Shown piece by piece: positions 32,558 to 44,303 of a DNA stretch of 64,000 nucleotides. Under the pieces are notes generated by a model. The model saw nothing but the letters and a program-made list of their open reading frames with translations. It did not search any database and was not told where the DNA came from. Numbering within the stretch: the stretch's first letter is position 1; every line of letters begins with the position of its first letter. The stretch is from Leucocoprinus leucothites (Eukaryota > Basidiomycota > Agaricomycetes > Agaricales > Agaricaceae), in assembly GCA_013368445.1 (NCBI GenBank), contig JAACJO010000006.1, positions 1,550,001 to 1,614,000 of the forward strand. The letters run 5' to 3'. The position numbers and the translations under genes are program-made.

Positions 32558-34430
32558 ATGGCCTCCCTCCATGGCATCCCACTCCTAAGTGGCCCACCTT
32601 CCACCTCCGATTCATCTGACGCATGCAGGAAATGCAATAAAGAGTTTAACTTTCTCTTCACGAGATCGAGAAAATGTAATCATTGCGGTATGTTGCTGTA
32701 GCTGACCTTTGAAGCGGTCTTCTTGATGCTGTTTGTTTAGGGTACCTCTACTGTCATTCCTGTACGGACTTTCAGGCCCTGATGCCACGCGCTGGACCTG
32801 AAAGCGGCTATGATCCCGTCCACGTTTGTGGGTATTGCATTGAGCTACTGAACTGTATGATTGGATTGGATTTCAGTTCTTGGAACTTGACTGACCACAA
32901 GCGATCAAGTGACTGCGGCTGGCTTAAACCAATTACGAGGAACGTCTCTTGGCAAACTGAAATCGTATGCAGATTCCTACAATATCGATATCAGTCGGGC
33001 GGTCGAGAAGGGAGATATTGTAGAGGCAATTGTTCGAGCGAGAGTACGTCGACCCGCTTCATCTCCCGTTTGCGTACGATTGATCACCCCTTAGCAACCC
33101 AACGGATGCCTACCGCAAACCAAAGAAGTAGGTCTTATACCACAACTGCAGTATCCGGCTCTGATAAGGCTTCTTCAGGACTATTATCGCAAGCACAAAG
33201 TTCCTAATCCATTCGCAGGGGCTCGACCTCGTAGCTTCTTCTCGAGGAGCGGCCAGGCGACAGATGCACCACCTCCCGTACCTCCTCGTCCTCAGGCACA
33301 GCCTACAACCACGTCCAATCGGTACCCACCACCTCAGACAGGGACCCGTGGTTATCATCAATCTTTTCCTGGTGGCTCTGGGCCCCCGCCACACTACGAA
33401 TACTATTCTTCTCCCTATGTTCGTCCGACATCAACTTACCATGCATCGCCACATCCGTCGTCATACCCTCACCAACAGCAACCGCCGCCACCTCCTCCTC
33501 AAGGGACACGACCCCCACCACCTCCTCGACCTAGCACCGCATCTGCACATCGACCCGCTCCTAGAACCCAGACGAATCCCACTCCGCCAACACCCACACC
33601 AAGGCAGCGCACAACATCAACACCAACCCAACCACAAGCATCCTCACCGCCTCCCTCAGCACCCATGCCAACTCTGGATCAGCTACTCGTCATGACCCAA
33701 AGTTCAATCGGAGCCCTTCCAATCAGCGTTTTGAAGAATATCCTATTCACAAATCACGTCAATGCGTCTATGATCCTCGAGAAGAGCGAGCTTGTAAATA
33801 AGGTCATATCTTTGGTTGACGATGAAAGGAGAGAACGAGAACGGCAGAGATTGGCTGAAGAAATGGAGAGGTTAGAGGAGGAGGAAAGGAGACGGGAGAG
33901 AGAAGAGGCGATCAAGAGGGAGCAAGAGGAAAAACGAAACCGAGAAGAGGAAGAGCGGCTAAGGAGAGAAAGACGAGAGAGGCAGAGAACAAGGGTAGAG
34001 GACGTGGAAGATGATGTGGATGATATGATGGACGTTGAGGTTGAAGTATCTGAAGACGGGTACCAGTATGAAGAATTTGGTGAACACGCTGCATATGATG
34101 CAAGGCGAACTGAACCCTCAGCTTCACCTACTCCATCAGTAGCTTCGACGCCACCGAAGCCATCGAAGCCGATAACTTCGGCTTTAGAACGTTCAGGATT
34201 GTGTGTGATCTGCCAGGATGAAGAGGCGAATATTGCAATCGTAGATTGCGGGTATGTTCACGTCCAATACCTTCATCTATTTCATCTCAGGCTAAATATG
34301 GTTCCCCTCCAGGCATTTAGCGATGTGTCGTTCATGTTCAGAATTGGTCATGGCAAGCTCGAGGGAGTGTCCGTTGTGCCGGACTAGGATCGTCACGGAG
34401 GCGAGATTGTTGCGTATATTCAAGTCTTAG
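32558..34430 (+). CDS. FYVE-like/RING E3 ubiquitin ligase (RNF34/RFFL type)
   Basis: Exons 32558-32687, 32741-32854, 32910-33043, 33095-33127, 33179-34251 and 34313-34430 total 1602 bases, 533 residues. N-terminal FYVE-like zinc finger (residues about 25-80): CRKCNKEFN, RSRKCNHCGYLYCHSC, VCGYC. A SAP-like helical module follows (about 83-125, LRGTSLGKLKSYADSYNID ... KGDIVEAIVRAR). Then a proline-rich linker of about 160 residues, a second helical module (about 310-350, GALPISVLKNILFTNHVNA), a charged coiled coil (about 355-405) and a C-terminal RING (about 480-525): CVICQDEEANIAIVDCGHLAMC, CPLC. This order matches animal CARP proteins RNF34 and RFFL, E3 ligases on endosomal or plasma membranes. 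The finger lacks the basic RRHHCR patch of true phosphoinositide-binding FYVE domains, so membrane binding is doubtful. Confidence 0.85.
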
Positions 34431-34870
34431 AGTTCTCATCTGTGGATAATTCTGCTTCATTGTATTCGATATTTGAGCAATAGCGCTCCCACATCTTCTA
34501 ACTTACCAACCTCTGCCTTCCACTTACTGCGACCCGAAAGAGCAGTCCACGGATGGTCTTTCGCTTCCTCAGGGTTCGGAGGATTAACCACTAGAATGGC
34601 CGGGCGGTAATACCGAAGTCACCGACAGACTGGGAAGCAGGTTGGAGCCTGAGAGTCCAGGCCTTTAAGTGCTTGGCCCGACTGCCCCATATGCTGAGTT
34701 TGTCTGCGTGCGATGTCGTTCACACATTTGTGGTGACGTAGGCTCAATCCACTATGACAATACGCGAAATGATTGTCCGTTGGCTTGTCCAAAGTAGTGG
34801 TTGCGATTGCTATTACAATGCTGTAACCTGGGCGCCTGTGGCAGACATTCCTTGAACCGATTATTGCACT
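34431..34870. other. Intergenic
   Basis: 3' flank of the RING gene up to the tRNA-Pro. No gene recognised. Confidence 0.6.
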
Positions 34871-34951
34871 GGCTTCGTAGTCTAGAGGTACGATACTTGC
34901 TTTGGGTGCGCCAAGTTGCAAGTGGCCCGGGTTCGAATCCCGGCGAAGCCC
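34871..34951 (+). tRNA. tRNA-Pro(UGG) with 10-base intron
   Basis: Acceptor stem GGCTTCG pairs perfectly with CGAAGCC; discriminator C at 34951. The anticodon stem CTTGC/GCAAG encloses loop TTTGGGT after removal of a 10-base intron (TGCGCCAAGT) behind position 37, giving anticodon UGG for proline. The T arm CCGGGTTCGAATCCCGG is perfect. Introns in tRNA-Pro(UGG) at this position are known in fungi. Confidence 0.94.
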
Positions 34952-35933
34952 AGCATCACCAAGTATAATACTCCTTTTAAAGAGGCGATTACTAGGAAGA
35001 AACGACGGTGCGACAACGTTTGGCAAGAGCTTGTTTTCCGGAATTACATTTTTTAAAATGCTTTCTGCGCCTGGTTCTTCTTGAAAAGGTTAGATCTAAC
35101 TATAACGGACACGTGTGACTAGAAGGAGGATCAGTTGACCACATATCTCGTTAACTGTCAACCTGTGGCTGGCGAAGCTCCGTTGGAATCTGAAATTAGT
35201 GGGGTGGTGACTCAAGTTGGTTCATAACACACCATGAACCCGATGCGAAGGAAAGAGCCCGTGGAATGAGGGCTGTGCGGGTGATATCATAATGGATTAG
35301 CAAAAACATCAGAAGGGAGAGTAGGCTCCTGGATTGATTGACATTCGCCTGCGGGAAGGGCGAACAAATTGTTCGGACAGCTGTGAATTACGGCCTGAAA
35401 GCTATGTTCATATGTTGGACAGATCTTTGTTGATCAGCATGCACGGAGGAAATTTGTCTGCGATTGGTTGATAACAGCCAACAGCGCCTGGCAAGTTAGG
35501 AGAAAAGTCCTCAGAAGGTCTGGGTCGATGGACGGTATTTTTTTTATTTTTTTCGGAATACAATTGACACTAGAATCAGGGTCGTAGCAATGAGATCGGA
35601 AGCCAAGGCCTAGCTAAAGGTCACCGGTCATCGGTCACCCAAGTCTCCATCGATCAAGACGATAGCCCTCGGGCAAGATGCTGAACTTCCAGGTGATGAA
35701 AAATCACTCGAACTGATGCATAATGTATCGTGGATGATCGGAAGTTCTTAAGTCTGCACTGCAGAGCTCTATGACAGGAGGAATGGTACGAATTTGCGGA
35801 GTTGATCGAGGCGGCTATTCTAAATGGGGTAATGGGGAAAACAAGAATAGTGCCTGACGTCAGGCAGCCTTGTCCTTAAAATCCTCCAAGTCCATGCCCC
35901 CTCTTTTTCGCTCCCCGCTCGTGTCCTTCCACC
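34952..35933. other. Intergenic
   Basis: About 1 kb up to the channel gene. A T-rich run near 35539. Nothing coding that I can support. An ATG at 35893 just before the channel start is out of frame with it. Confidence 0.55.
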
Positions 35934-38900
35934 ATGTTAGTGTTCCTTCCATTTTCCAGTGATGGATCTCTGAACTTTTTTTTTTCAGGTCGGACCCAAA
36001 TCTGACAGACCAGGCGCATTCGGCTTCTGTACAATCTTTTGTCACTGCCCTTGTGTTCAATGCCATCGTCTTTGGCGCTGAAATTGTAGCTTTTACGCTC
36101 ATTCGACCTTACTTCAAAGCGACATACGAGCCAAGAACCTATGCTCCCGCTCCCGAGTGCGTTTTGCCTTCGATAGCCCAGGACTCACTACTAAACAGGT
36201 TTTTTATAGTAAACGCTCAAAACCGCTTTCTGAGAATCGCTTCCTGTGGCCACTGGCAGTTTGGCGCGCTGATCACCAAACCATTAGGCATGTCAATGGC
36301 ATGGACGCTTATAGCTTTGTGCGCTTTCTCAGAATGATGGCCAAAATATTCTTCCCTATCTGGATCATCTCTTGGGTCGTCTTATTCCCCATCACCACGG
36401 TTGGCTTTACATCAGACCCGTCGCACGACAACCTCGATAAGCTCACCTACGGGAACGTCACGACGGATACATGGCAGAGATATGCTGGGCATGTTGTTTT
36501 GGCTTGGCTTTTCACTTGTGAGTCTTTTCGCTTTGAACGATTTATTCTATGCTGACCTTTGATGCCAGTCTGGGTCCTGTATAATATTAAGAAAGAGATG
36601 CAACATTATGTCACCGCACGTCAACAACATCTTATCGAGCCCAATCATGCCAAGTCGCTGCAAGCAAACACGATTTTGATCACGGGCATCCCTATACGCT
36701 ACCTGAACAACCACTCTCTTCTCAGGGTTTTTGAGGAGCTCCCGGGCGGTGTGAAGAAAATTTGGATCAATCGTAACCTCAAGGAATTGCCGGACATCTA
36801 CGATAGGCGCCTCGCTGCTTGCAATAAGCTCGAGTCTGCGGAAACCGCTCTTCTTCGTACAGCCGCGAAATTACGTTTAAAGGAGCAGAAAAAGGGTGCT
36901 AAAGCGGCCAATGCAGACTCGAAAAGTCACACGGACCCTGAAGCAGCTCCTGTCGATCTTGAAAATGCTGCTTCCATCGTTCCGCGCGATCAGCGGCCTA
37001 CCCATAAGCTTGGTGCAATCCCTTTTATTGGAAAGAAGGTTGATACCATTGAATGGGCGAGGGAGGAAATCAAAGAATGTAATAGGTTATTGGAAGAAGG
37101 AACGTCGACCATTAACGAAGAGGACAAGGCTTTTACCAACGGAGCTGAGCTCGCGGAGCAGGCCTCCAGCAAAGAATCATCACGTAGGAAGAGTATGTCC
37201 TATTGTCTTCGTATTGCATTTGTCTCACAGTCTCGTTAGGCCTTGATCCTACTGCCGTTGTTAAAGAGACCGCTAGTGCATTGAAGAACACAACAAATGC
37301 CATTAAAGGACAAGTGAAGGGTCGTATAGCAGGCTACGGTGACATGAAATACCCCCCTTTGAACAGTGCCTTCATTACCTTCAACAAGCAAATTGCCGCC
37401 CACCTTGCTATACAAGTTTTGGCCCATCACGATCCCTACCGAATGAGTATGACCATCCTTTTCCGCGCCGTACTGTTTCTGATCGTTCCGTAGCGGACAA
37501 ATACAATGAAATGAGCCCTCAGGACGTCATCTGGGCCAATTTGAACTTGAACCCGTATGAGCAGAAGGTACACACACCATTCACTTGATTCAAATCTCGC
37601 GTGTTTGACCACTCGCACTAGATTCGAACGCTTATTAGCTTTGCCGCAACCGCTGCCCTCATTATCTTCTGGTCAATTCCGGGTACGTTATAGTAATTTT
37701 CCACTTGTCGGACGTCACTAACCTTGTTTTCTTAGTCGCATTCGTTGGTGCCGTCTCCAATATTCATGCGGTCTGTTCCCAACAAGCATGGCTCAGCTGG
37801 ATTTGTGAACTTCCACCACCTGTTGTTGGAATCATTTCGGTAAGTGTTTATACTAAGCCAAAACTGCATTTAACTGATGGGAAAACTTAGGGCGTTCTAC
37901 CTCCTGTTCTACTCGCCGTCCTCATGGCTCTTCTCCCCATTATTCTGAGGCTCCTTGCGAGATTTGAGGGAATCCCCAAGTACACTGGCTTGGAACTCTC
38001 CCTAATGACTAGATACTTCTGCTTCTTGGTTGTGGTATGTTACTTGTTTATTCATGCAGGATTACGTCTGACGCTTTAATCTATAGCATTCGTTCCTCAT
38101 TGTCACCATCTCCTCAGGAATCGTTGCCGCCCTCGAAGGTATTCTCAACGATCCTACATCAATAGCCGATACGCTCGCCCAGGAACTCCCCAAAGCTTCT
38201 ACTTTCTTCCTAACCTATATCATCCTACAAGGTCTCTCCGGCACCGCGAGTGGATTTTTGCAGGTAGTCCCTTTGGTGATATACTACGTCAAACTCGTTC
38301 TCCTCGGTAGTACTCCGAGATCGGTCTACTCAATCAAATATGTTCTTGGAAGTGTTGCGTGGGGTACACTCTTCCCTTCCATTACTCTTCTGGCCGTCAT
38401 CTGTATGTCGGAAAGCTCTCATTTAGTTTGTTCGTTTGACTTACATGGCTATAGCGCTCACTTATTCAATCATTTCACCGCTTATCAACGGTCTCGCATT
38501 CGCTACCTTCTTTGCATTCTATCAACTATACAAGTACCTCTTCTTGTGGGTGTATGATCAAAAACCATCATCCGACACTGGAGGGCTGTTTTTCCCCAAG
38601 GCAATCCAACACCTGTTTGTCGGCCTGTATATTGAAGAGGTGAGCTTCAGAAGCGATATGATGTTTTCGAACGCGCTGAGGCCATTATATCATAGATTTG
38701 CCTATGTGGTCTATTCTTCCTCTATCGCGCTATTCCCCATGGCATCCTTATGGTTATCCTAATAGCCGTCACTGCGGGCTTCAATATTATGATCAAGAAC
38801 TCGTACGGTCCCCTACTTTACGCCCTTCCTTTGACTTTGAAAGACAAGACCTATTCGCCCGTCGAAGGTGTCCCGGAACATGGCGATCCGGAGGGCAGCA

Positions 38901-39256
38901 AGGCAAGCAGTGGCCACGAAATTCTAAAACAGGATCGGGATGCCGAAGCGGACATCGATTATCCCGACGCCACGTCGAAGGGCAAGGACAGAGACAACGC
39001 CGACAAGGGCGATGCCGCTGCTCGAGAGAAGGCTGAAGATGCTGAGTTCGGTTTTGCACACCCAGCGGTTTCGAGGCCACAGAGAATCATTTGGATCCCC
39101 AGAGATACTCTCGGCCTAAGCGAGGAGGCAGTGAGCGGATGTGAGGAGATGGGTCTCAATGTCACTAATGAGGGCGCGATGATGAATGAGAAGGGTAAGG
39201 TGGATGTCCCCCGCGCAGATGATGTTCCAAAGGACGTTGTCATGAGCTTCGACTGA
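35934..39256 (+). CDS. CSC1: Csc1/OSCA-type calcium-permeable stress-gated cation channel
   Basis: Multi-exon gene for a protein of roughly 850 residues. The order matches the RSN1/PHM7 family: an N-terminal three-helix part (SFVTALVFNAIVFGAEIVAF; MAKIFFPIWIISWVVLFPI), the conserved loop RSKPLSENRFLWPLAVWR, a large cytosolic domain (LQANTILITGIPIRYLN ... MKYPPLNSAFITFNKQ ... PQDVIWANLNLNPYEQ), then the membrane-rich channel core (FAATAALIIFWSIP, LPPVLLAVLMALLPIILRLLA, PKYTGLELSLMTRYFCF, LTYIILQGLSGTASGFLQ) and a charged cytosolic tail with PQRIIWIPRDTLGLSEE. Csc1 and plant OSCA proteins open under hyperosmotic or membrane stress and pass calcium. The start codon is split: AT at 35934-35935 and G at 35989 after a 53-base intron with a T-rich acceptor; no other in-frame ATG lies upstream of the first helix. 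Other family members such as Rsn1 or Phm7 are alternative names. Confidence 0.88.
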
Positions 39257-40792
39257 TGGTAGCCTTTCACGAGGATCACGGATCACTCTAACGTATATAC
39301 CCTGTGCATTCCTTCCGAACATTTTTGTGGATTTGTTTTTAGTGCTTCGGATATCTGTGTACCCTTACTAGGGATCTCGCGCGACGACGATCTTGTAATG
39401 CCCATTTATGATTCACACTCACGAGGAAACCTCTTCCAAGTACGAATTCATGTTAATTGTGCCGGTCTCCTCGCTCTACTCTTTCATATCTACTTCTTTA
39501 TCTAGTCTTTTTTTGAACGACAGTTACAAATTGTTTCCCGCTACACCAAAAGATATATTCACCGGAAGCATAAGAGAGTTGTTTTAGTTTGCAAAAACGT
39601 GGTGGTGTTTGACCATGGTTTCTAGGCAAATTGCCTCATAGCCGTACTTATATCCGGATTGAACCCAGCTTCGCAATGAGTTTTCGGTTACTGCTATTCA
39701 CCTTAAGAGGGTAGCCATAAAGGAGGTAATCATGTCTTAGTTGTTGATCTCAAACTGGTCTGAAATATTCGCGGCCACTAGTTTGACATCATTCCACGTC
39801 TGACAGCAACACCCAACTCACAGTACTTAGTAGTGCCATGGTCGCATTTGTTGATAGATTCAGCAGTCCTCGAAGCCGTGCAGCTGTGAGCTCCTTTTAA
39901 TTTTGTATTATCCACAGGAGATAACCCAATTTAGGTTGGTATCGCAGCTGCTGCGGGTGTTCTCGTGTGGGCCAGCACTGGCGTAGAAGGCAGGGGAACT
40001 AGGAAGACGGAAAGTTGTATGCATTCTATTTTTCGCTTTCGATCATGATTGTTCACACTTGCGCCGCGCCTGCCTTGTCGTTCTTTACCGTTGTGTGCTA
40101 CGCCTCGGGTGACCTGTAAAGCATCCACACTGTCGGCTCATCCTGCAGATGCTACTCCTGCGCATCCTCGACCTGCCGCAACTGCCAGGATTCCGGGTTC
40201 AAAGCCGACCTCGTCCAAGTTCGTCTGAGAGTCGGATGGGTTTATGCAGGCTTGAGAGCAGATGCTCGTATCGTAGTCGTTGGCTTGCGAAAATGTTAAA
40301 ATCAGAGTTACGCAGACCAATTTATTGTGGTTATAATATCTTAGAGTCGGGTCTTTGGAGAGCTCAGCCTGGCAGTATCTCACCGCGAATCTGGTTCACA
40401 ACTTCGCAACGAAAGCCGAAAGGTATCTATGACGTCATAATTCAGCGCTCAGGGTAGTCAGAGTCACTCGTCTACAACCCATGGGTTCAGCAAAACCCCT
40501 CCCGATTTGGAGGATGTCTTGCGCCGAGACTATACAGCCCAGAAATACTCCCTGAACCGAAACAATTGAGGCCGGAGCGATTTTTCAAGGCCTCATGGCA
40601 TGGTCGCGATGACGGAAAGTTGTATGTATCTGGGCCAGATAGCGTTGGCTGGACAAATCCTAATGAAATCAATTTCGGTTTTGTGGCATGAAGTGGACTC
40701 AATGCGCACTCTCGGTCCAGTACCAGAATACACTGGAGATCTGGCGAATATAATACAGCATCAACTACAAGTACAATTATCACAAAGTACAA
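39257..40792. other. Intergenic, convergent 3' ends
   Basis: About 1.5 kb between the channel gene and the minus-strand coiled-coil gene. Open frames are short and unsupported. A B-box-like GGTTCAAAGCC at 40196 is not in a tRNA fold. Confidence 0.5.
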
Positions 40793-42078
40793 TTATGTGG
40801 TGATTATCTCTTTGAGTGTTTCCTGAAGAATTACCTTTGGCTTCAAAACTACGTTTCTAATCCGAGAGACCTTGCCCTCCGCAGCTCGTGAGGTGCGAAC
40901 AGAGTACAGACCCATACTGAGAGAGCAGGCAACGATCCCTTTCTTCTCCTGCAACTGATCCTCCTTCGCATCTTCGTATTCCAGGTTAGCAAGCAAAGGA
41001 TTGTGCGGCTTCCCGGATTCTATAAAGTACGGCCGAATTTCCATCGAGGTGATGCCTTCCCTAACGGTCCTTCGGAACTTGAGACATTTATCGAGTAGAG
41101 GTGTGATCCGTTGAAAGAACATTTTGACAAGTTCACGATAAGACTCTTCATCAGATATGTACCCGCATAAGACAGGCAATGCGGTCATTTCTTTGATGGT
41201 GATCCATGCTTCATCCCCCCAAGTTTTTGTGGAGGGGTCATTAGTCGAGCCCAATGTAAGGGAGCGCCAAGTGCCCGCAACAGCTTGATCATCTAAGAGA
41301 GAAATGCATGACCATGTCTTAGTTTCAGCTATTTTGAAAAAATGAAAGAAGGGCACTTACTTTGGGACCATATACGTTTGTACATCGTATCCATATCTTC
41401 ACTGATGTTTTCATCCTCAAAATTCCAGGAGTGTATCAGCCCTGAACACTGAGACACAATAATTGCCTGCCAGCCAATCTGTATAGCAAGTACGTCGTCC
41501 AACTTCCTAAGTGTCACTTCGTCCGTGAACGCTGGGCCCAACACCCACTCGGGTATCTGACTTCGCAGTTTCGCCCTCTCGGAGTCCGGGGGGAGCTGTC
41601 GCTTCTCTACTTGGACTTTGTCAGCCGCGATGGATGTCAGCTGGAGTATTTCCTCGTTCAGAGCTTCCATGGCTCTGACGACCTCAGCCTGAGACAGACT
41701 ATCGGCCGTGGAGAGGAACCTCTGAGCGACAGCCAGCTCCTCCGTGATTCCCTTCAAGTTCTCTCGTTGGGTCTCCCTCCTCCTCAGCCTCATTCGTGTT
41801 TCCTTAATGTTCTCCTCCAGCTCTCTCTGCCTTTCCATCAGTGCATTCTCAGTTTCGTAGAGGTGCGATATTTCACTCTGTAATTGCTCGAGTTCGGGAT
41901 CAGACACTGGCCCAAATTGCCTGAGTCGGTCCCAGCGTTCTTGGATCCGATGTGAGTGTTAGTTCCGAGTCCGTGGTTGTTTTGGTTTCGGGTCATCACT
42001 GTCTTTCGGTCCCTTTTGAGGCTTCTGTGGAGGGGACCCTATATTAAAGGAGGCAAATGCGTCGCTGATTCGCTTCAT
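40793..42078 (-). CDS. Coiled-coil protein of unknown function
   Basis: Three exons: from the ATG at 42078 (MKRISDAFASFNIGSPP) to about 42005, from about 41944 to about 41364, and from about 41298 to 40793. The first join uses donor GTGATG and acceptor CCAAG with a CTAAC branch site and reads through into RWDRLRQFGPVSDPE. Residues about 50-110 form a coiled coil (ETENALMERQRELEENIKE), the remainder looks globular and mixed (QIPEWVLGPAFTDEVTLRK; TALPVLCGYISDEESYREL). I recognise no domain. This may be one of the lineage-specific coiled-coil proteins common in Agaricomycetes. Confidence 0.6.
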
Positions 42079-42475
42079 GGGCTGTTCGGTCTGGTACCCT
42101 TTAGAAACGTCCTGCGTTCACCGGTAGAGGCTCCGGGACTGCCCTAAACCAGACGGCCCCAAACCAACATTGAAGTTGACGGGTGGGGTCTGTGGAGTCC
42201 TCAGCCACTAGCGTTTCCAGTGAAAATGCCGTCACTTTCAGTGAGAATTGAGCTTTCAGTGAAAACAGATATATTCTATTCAGCGGCTAGTCTCTAAGAT
42301 TTAGGAGCTTGAATGATGACAGTTTTGTGGGGCGGATAAGTTGGCGGGATAGTTTATGACGTCATTTCGCCTCAGGCAGGTTTTAAATACTCGTTGAAAA
42401 CCTTCTAACCCTTGTGTTATTTTCTATCTTCAAAGCTTCACATTTTAAATCATCTTCAATTAAACCATCTTCACA
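42079..42475. promoter_or_regulatory. Divergent promoter region with short repeats
   Basis: Shared 5' region of the coiled-coil gene (minus) and the small membrane protein (plus). It contains three copies of TTTC(C)AGTGA(A/G)AA, listed separately. No TATA box stands out except AAATACTC near 42385. Confidence 0.45.
42213..42265 (+). repeat. Three short direct repeats TTTCAGTGAAAA
   Basis: Near-identical copies at 42213-42225 (with one extra C), 42236-42247 and 42254-42265, spaced about 20 bases, in the divergent promoter. They could be protein-binding sites; no known factor is assigned. Confidence 0.6.
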
Positions 42476-42882
42476 ATGTCAGAATCCAATATGCGGAATT
42501 TCGGAAAACGTGGAACGACAATGGTGATAATTTACGAAGTTTCGGGAAGGGGAGCTCGATTGACGCTTTCTTAGGCAGTCGTTTGTGTTGCCGCCGTCGG
42601 AGGCGCTCTAGCAGCCATGTATTCAGTGAATAGGGACGTGAAGCAAAAGGAAGGGAATGCGTCACCTTACAGTATGTCAACAGTTCATGAGCTGCGTGGA
42701 TGGCAAGCTGACTATAGCGGATGGGGTTACCTCTAACAGAAGAGAGTGACCAGGCATTCGCAGGAGGTTCCGACATGAAGATGAATTCATCCGACGTTGC
42801 TGCTGCTGTATCTGTACCGAAGCCAGGACGTGAGAGGCTGCAGTCGTCGAGCAGGGAATCCAATGAGTCCAGGAAAGCCTGA
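42476..42882 (+). CDS. Small single-pass membrane protein, 95 residues
   Basis: Exons 42476-42523, 42575-42671 and 42740-42882 total 288 bases exactly. The product starts MSESNMRNFGKRGTT, has one hydrophobic segment (residues about 17-31, AVVCVAAVGGALAAM), then a charged, Ser-rich hydrophilic tail ending ESNESRKA. The short basic N-terminus before a single helix suggests a mitochondrial or other inner-membrane anchor with the tail on the far side; this is inference only. The two introns are 51 and 68 bases with good GT/AG ends. A longer minus-strand open frame (42965-42471) overlaps it and is taken as a shadow. Confidence 0.7.
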
Positions 42883-43025
42883 TACGATGCCAAATTGTTA
42901 ATGGAACACCCCTGTCGTTCAATTATAGGGTTCATTAATCTGCACGTAAACGATAGAAATGACAATTAAATGGAAGTACAACTGCCAGAGGTTCCGAGAG
43001 GAGAAAGCACTCTACTGGGGGATAG

Positions 43026-43045
43026 CCCGCTTCTATTGAAGCGGG
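43026..43045. terminator. Perfect 8-bp hairpin between convergent genes
   Basis: CCCGCTTC, loop TATT, GAAGCGGG. It lies 8 bases from the stop of the SNARE gene (minus) and 143 bases past the stop of the small membrane gene (plus), so it would fall in both 3' UTRs. A role in 3' end formation or mRNA stability is possible but unproven. Confidence 0.5.
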
Positions 43046-43053
43046 GAGAAAGA

Positions 43054-43993
43054 TTATACTAGGATAACTGCCAGCAAGAGGGCTAGCAACACGATAATGA
43101 GGAAAATGATACAGTATCCGCTACCCTTGTCCTCAGAATCTCGAAGGAACTTGCGCATGCGTTGCATTGCGCCTTGAAGTTTGTTGTCGGTGTGGTCCAC
43201 GTTCCGTTCAAGATCATCCAGGAGTCTGGTTAAGACAGTCAATGGGTTGAAGCGTATGATAGAATAACAGGTAATTGTACTCATTGTGTTCTCCGATTTC
43301 TTGACCCATAAGGTTTGCTTGCTGAGCCAGGGTATTTAGTGTGCCTGATATCGAGTCCATAGTGTCGTCCTGTTGGCGTATCATCATTTGTTGCTCCTCT
43401 CTCGCCCAGGCAGATTGATCATCTTCCGGTGCCCCGCCACGGGGTGACGGTGGATATGCAGGTGTAGACGATTCTGAGGGTAGAGGTGGCCGACGGCTTG
43501 ACGGTGCTGCGGAAAGTTCGGCCCTCATGTTCTGGACTTACAGTCAGAATGTCAGTATGAGGGCAGCAAAATGAAGATAAGGCGCACCTCAATCTCCTTC
43601 CTTACGTGACCTACGTACTTCCGCCGTTTTGACACTTCTGCGTCGTCCAGTCCGAACATGCGTGCATCCGTTGATTCAACAATTCTGGTGTTCATAATGA
43701 GTATGCGCGCGGGACGCTCGGCCAGAAGTCTCGTACTTTACGCTTTCTTCTAAATCATCCAAGTCGGCTTCCAATGTCGTGAGAGTGGCTTTCAACTGTG
43801 GCGTTTTTCTTTCAGAAACAAGAAAATATTGAACACATTTAAAAACACATACTTCATTCCGGGCATATGTCAACTCCTCGCTGTCGTCCCGCGCCATATT
43901 CTGTATCCGACGATATGAGGAAAAAAGCTGGCCCGCATTTTGCAGTGATGTCTCTAATTCTTGTTGTACAGTATGGTAAGGGTCAATGGACAT
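43054..43993 (-). CDS. TLG1: Tlg1/syntaxin-6-type Qc-SNARE
   Basis: Membrane-fusion protein of the trans-Golgi/endosome system. The N-terminus (DPYHTVQQELETSLQNAGQL, residues 4-23) and following helices match the syntaxin-6 N-terminal bundle (LKATLTTLEADLDDLEESVK). A linker with Pro/Ser-rich sequence follows, then the SNARE helix from QDDTMDSISGTLNTLAQQAN through LLDDLERNVDHTDNKLQGA and a C-terminal anchor GYCIIFLIIVLLALLLAVIL. Starts at 43993, ends at 43054, with several short introns. At the place of the ionic zero-layer glutamine the sequence reads IGEHNE, so a histidine seems to stand there. Confidence 0.88.
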
Positions 43994-44303
43994 CAGGGAG
44001 AACTCAGAATGTTGTCGTAGAGCTTCCCTCGATCAATGTCAAGGACAACGCGACGGTTGTTTGTTCATATTTAATTCTAATGTTGTAGGCTTCCAGATGC
44101 AGAAGGCATGTACCTTGTTTGGGTCCGTCAGCCACTTTCAACTTTTTGCGCTATGTTTCAGAAAATGCGCGTAATATTTAATATCCCAATCTTTCTAATG
44201 TCTGATCACACTTCTTCCGTCTGTCCGCTCATTCTCTACCCAGCTACATTCGTATTCACGCCGTCAAGGCACCACAGTCCTTTAACACACCCTCACTATC
44301 TTC
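43994..44303. other. Divergent promoter region
   Basis: 5' side of both the SNARE gene and the single-exon membrane protein. No gene recognised. Confidence 0.6.

Noticed and set aside
40190..40210. tRNA B-box-like GGTTCAAAGCC
   Set aside because: Flanks cannot form a T stem and no A box or acceptor stem is present.
42471..42965. Minus-strand open frame of 164 residues
   Set aside because: The plus strand gives a three-exon gene with exact frame, a membrane helix and good splice sites over the same bases; the minus frame has no recognisable domain.
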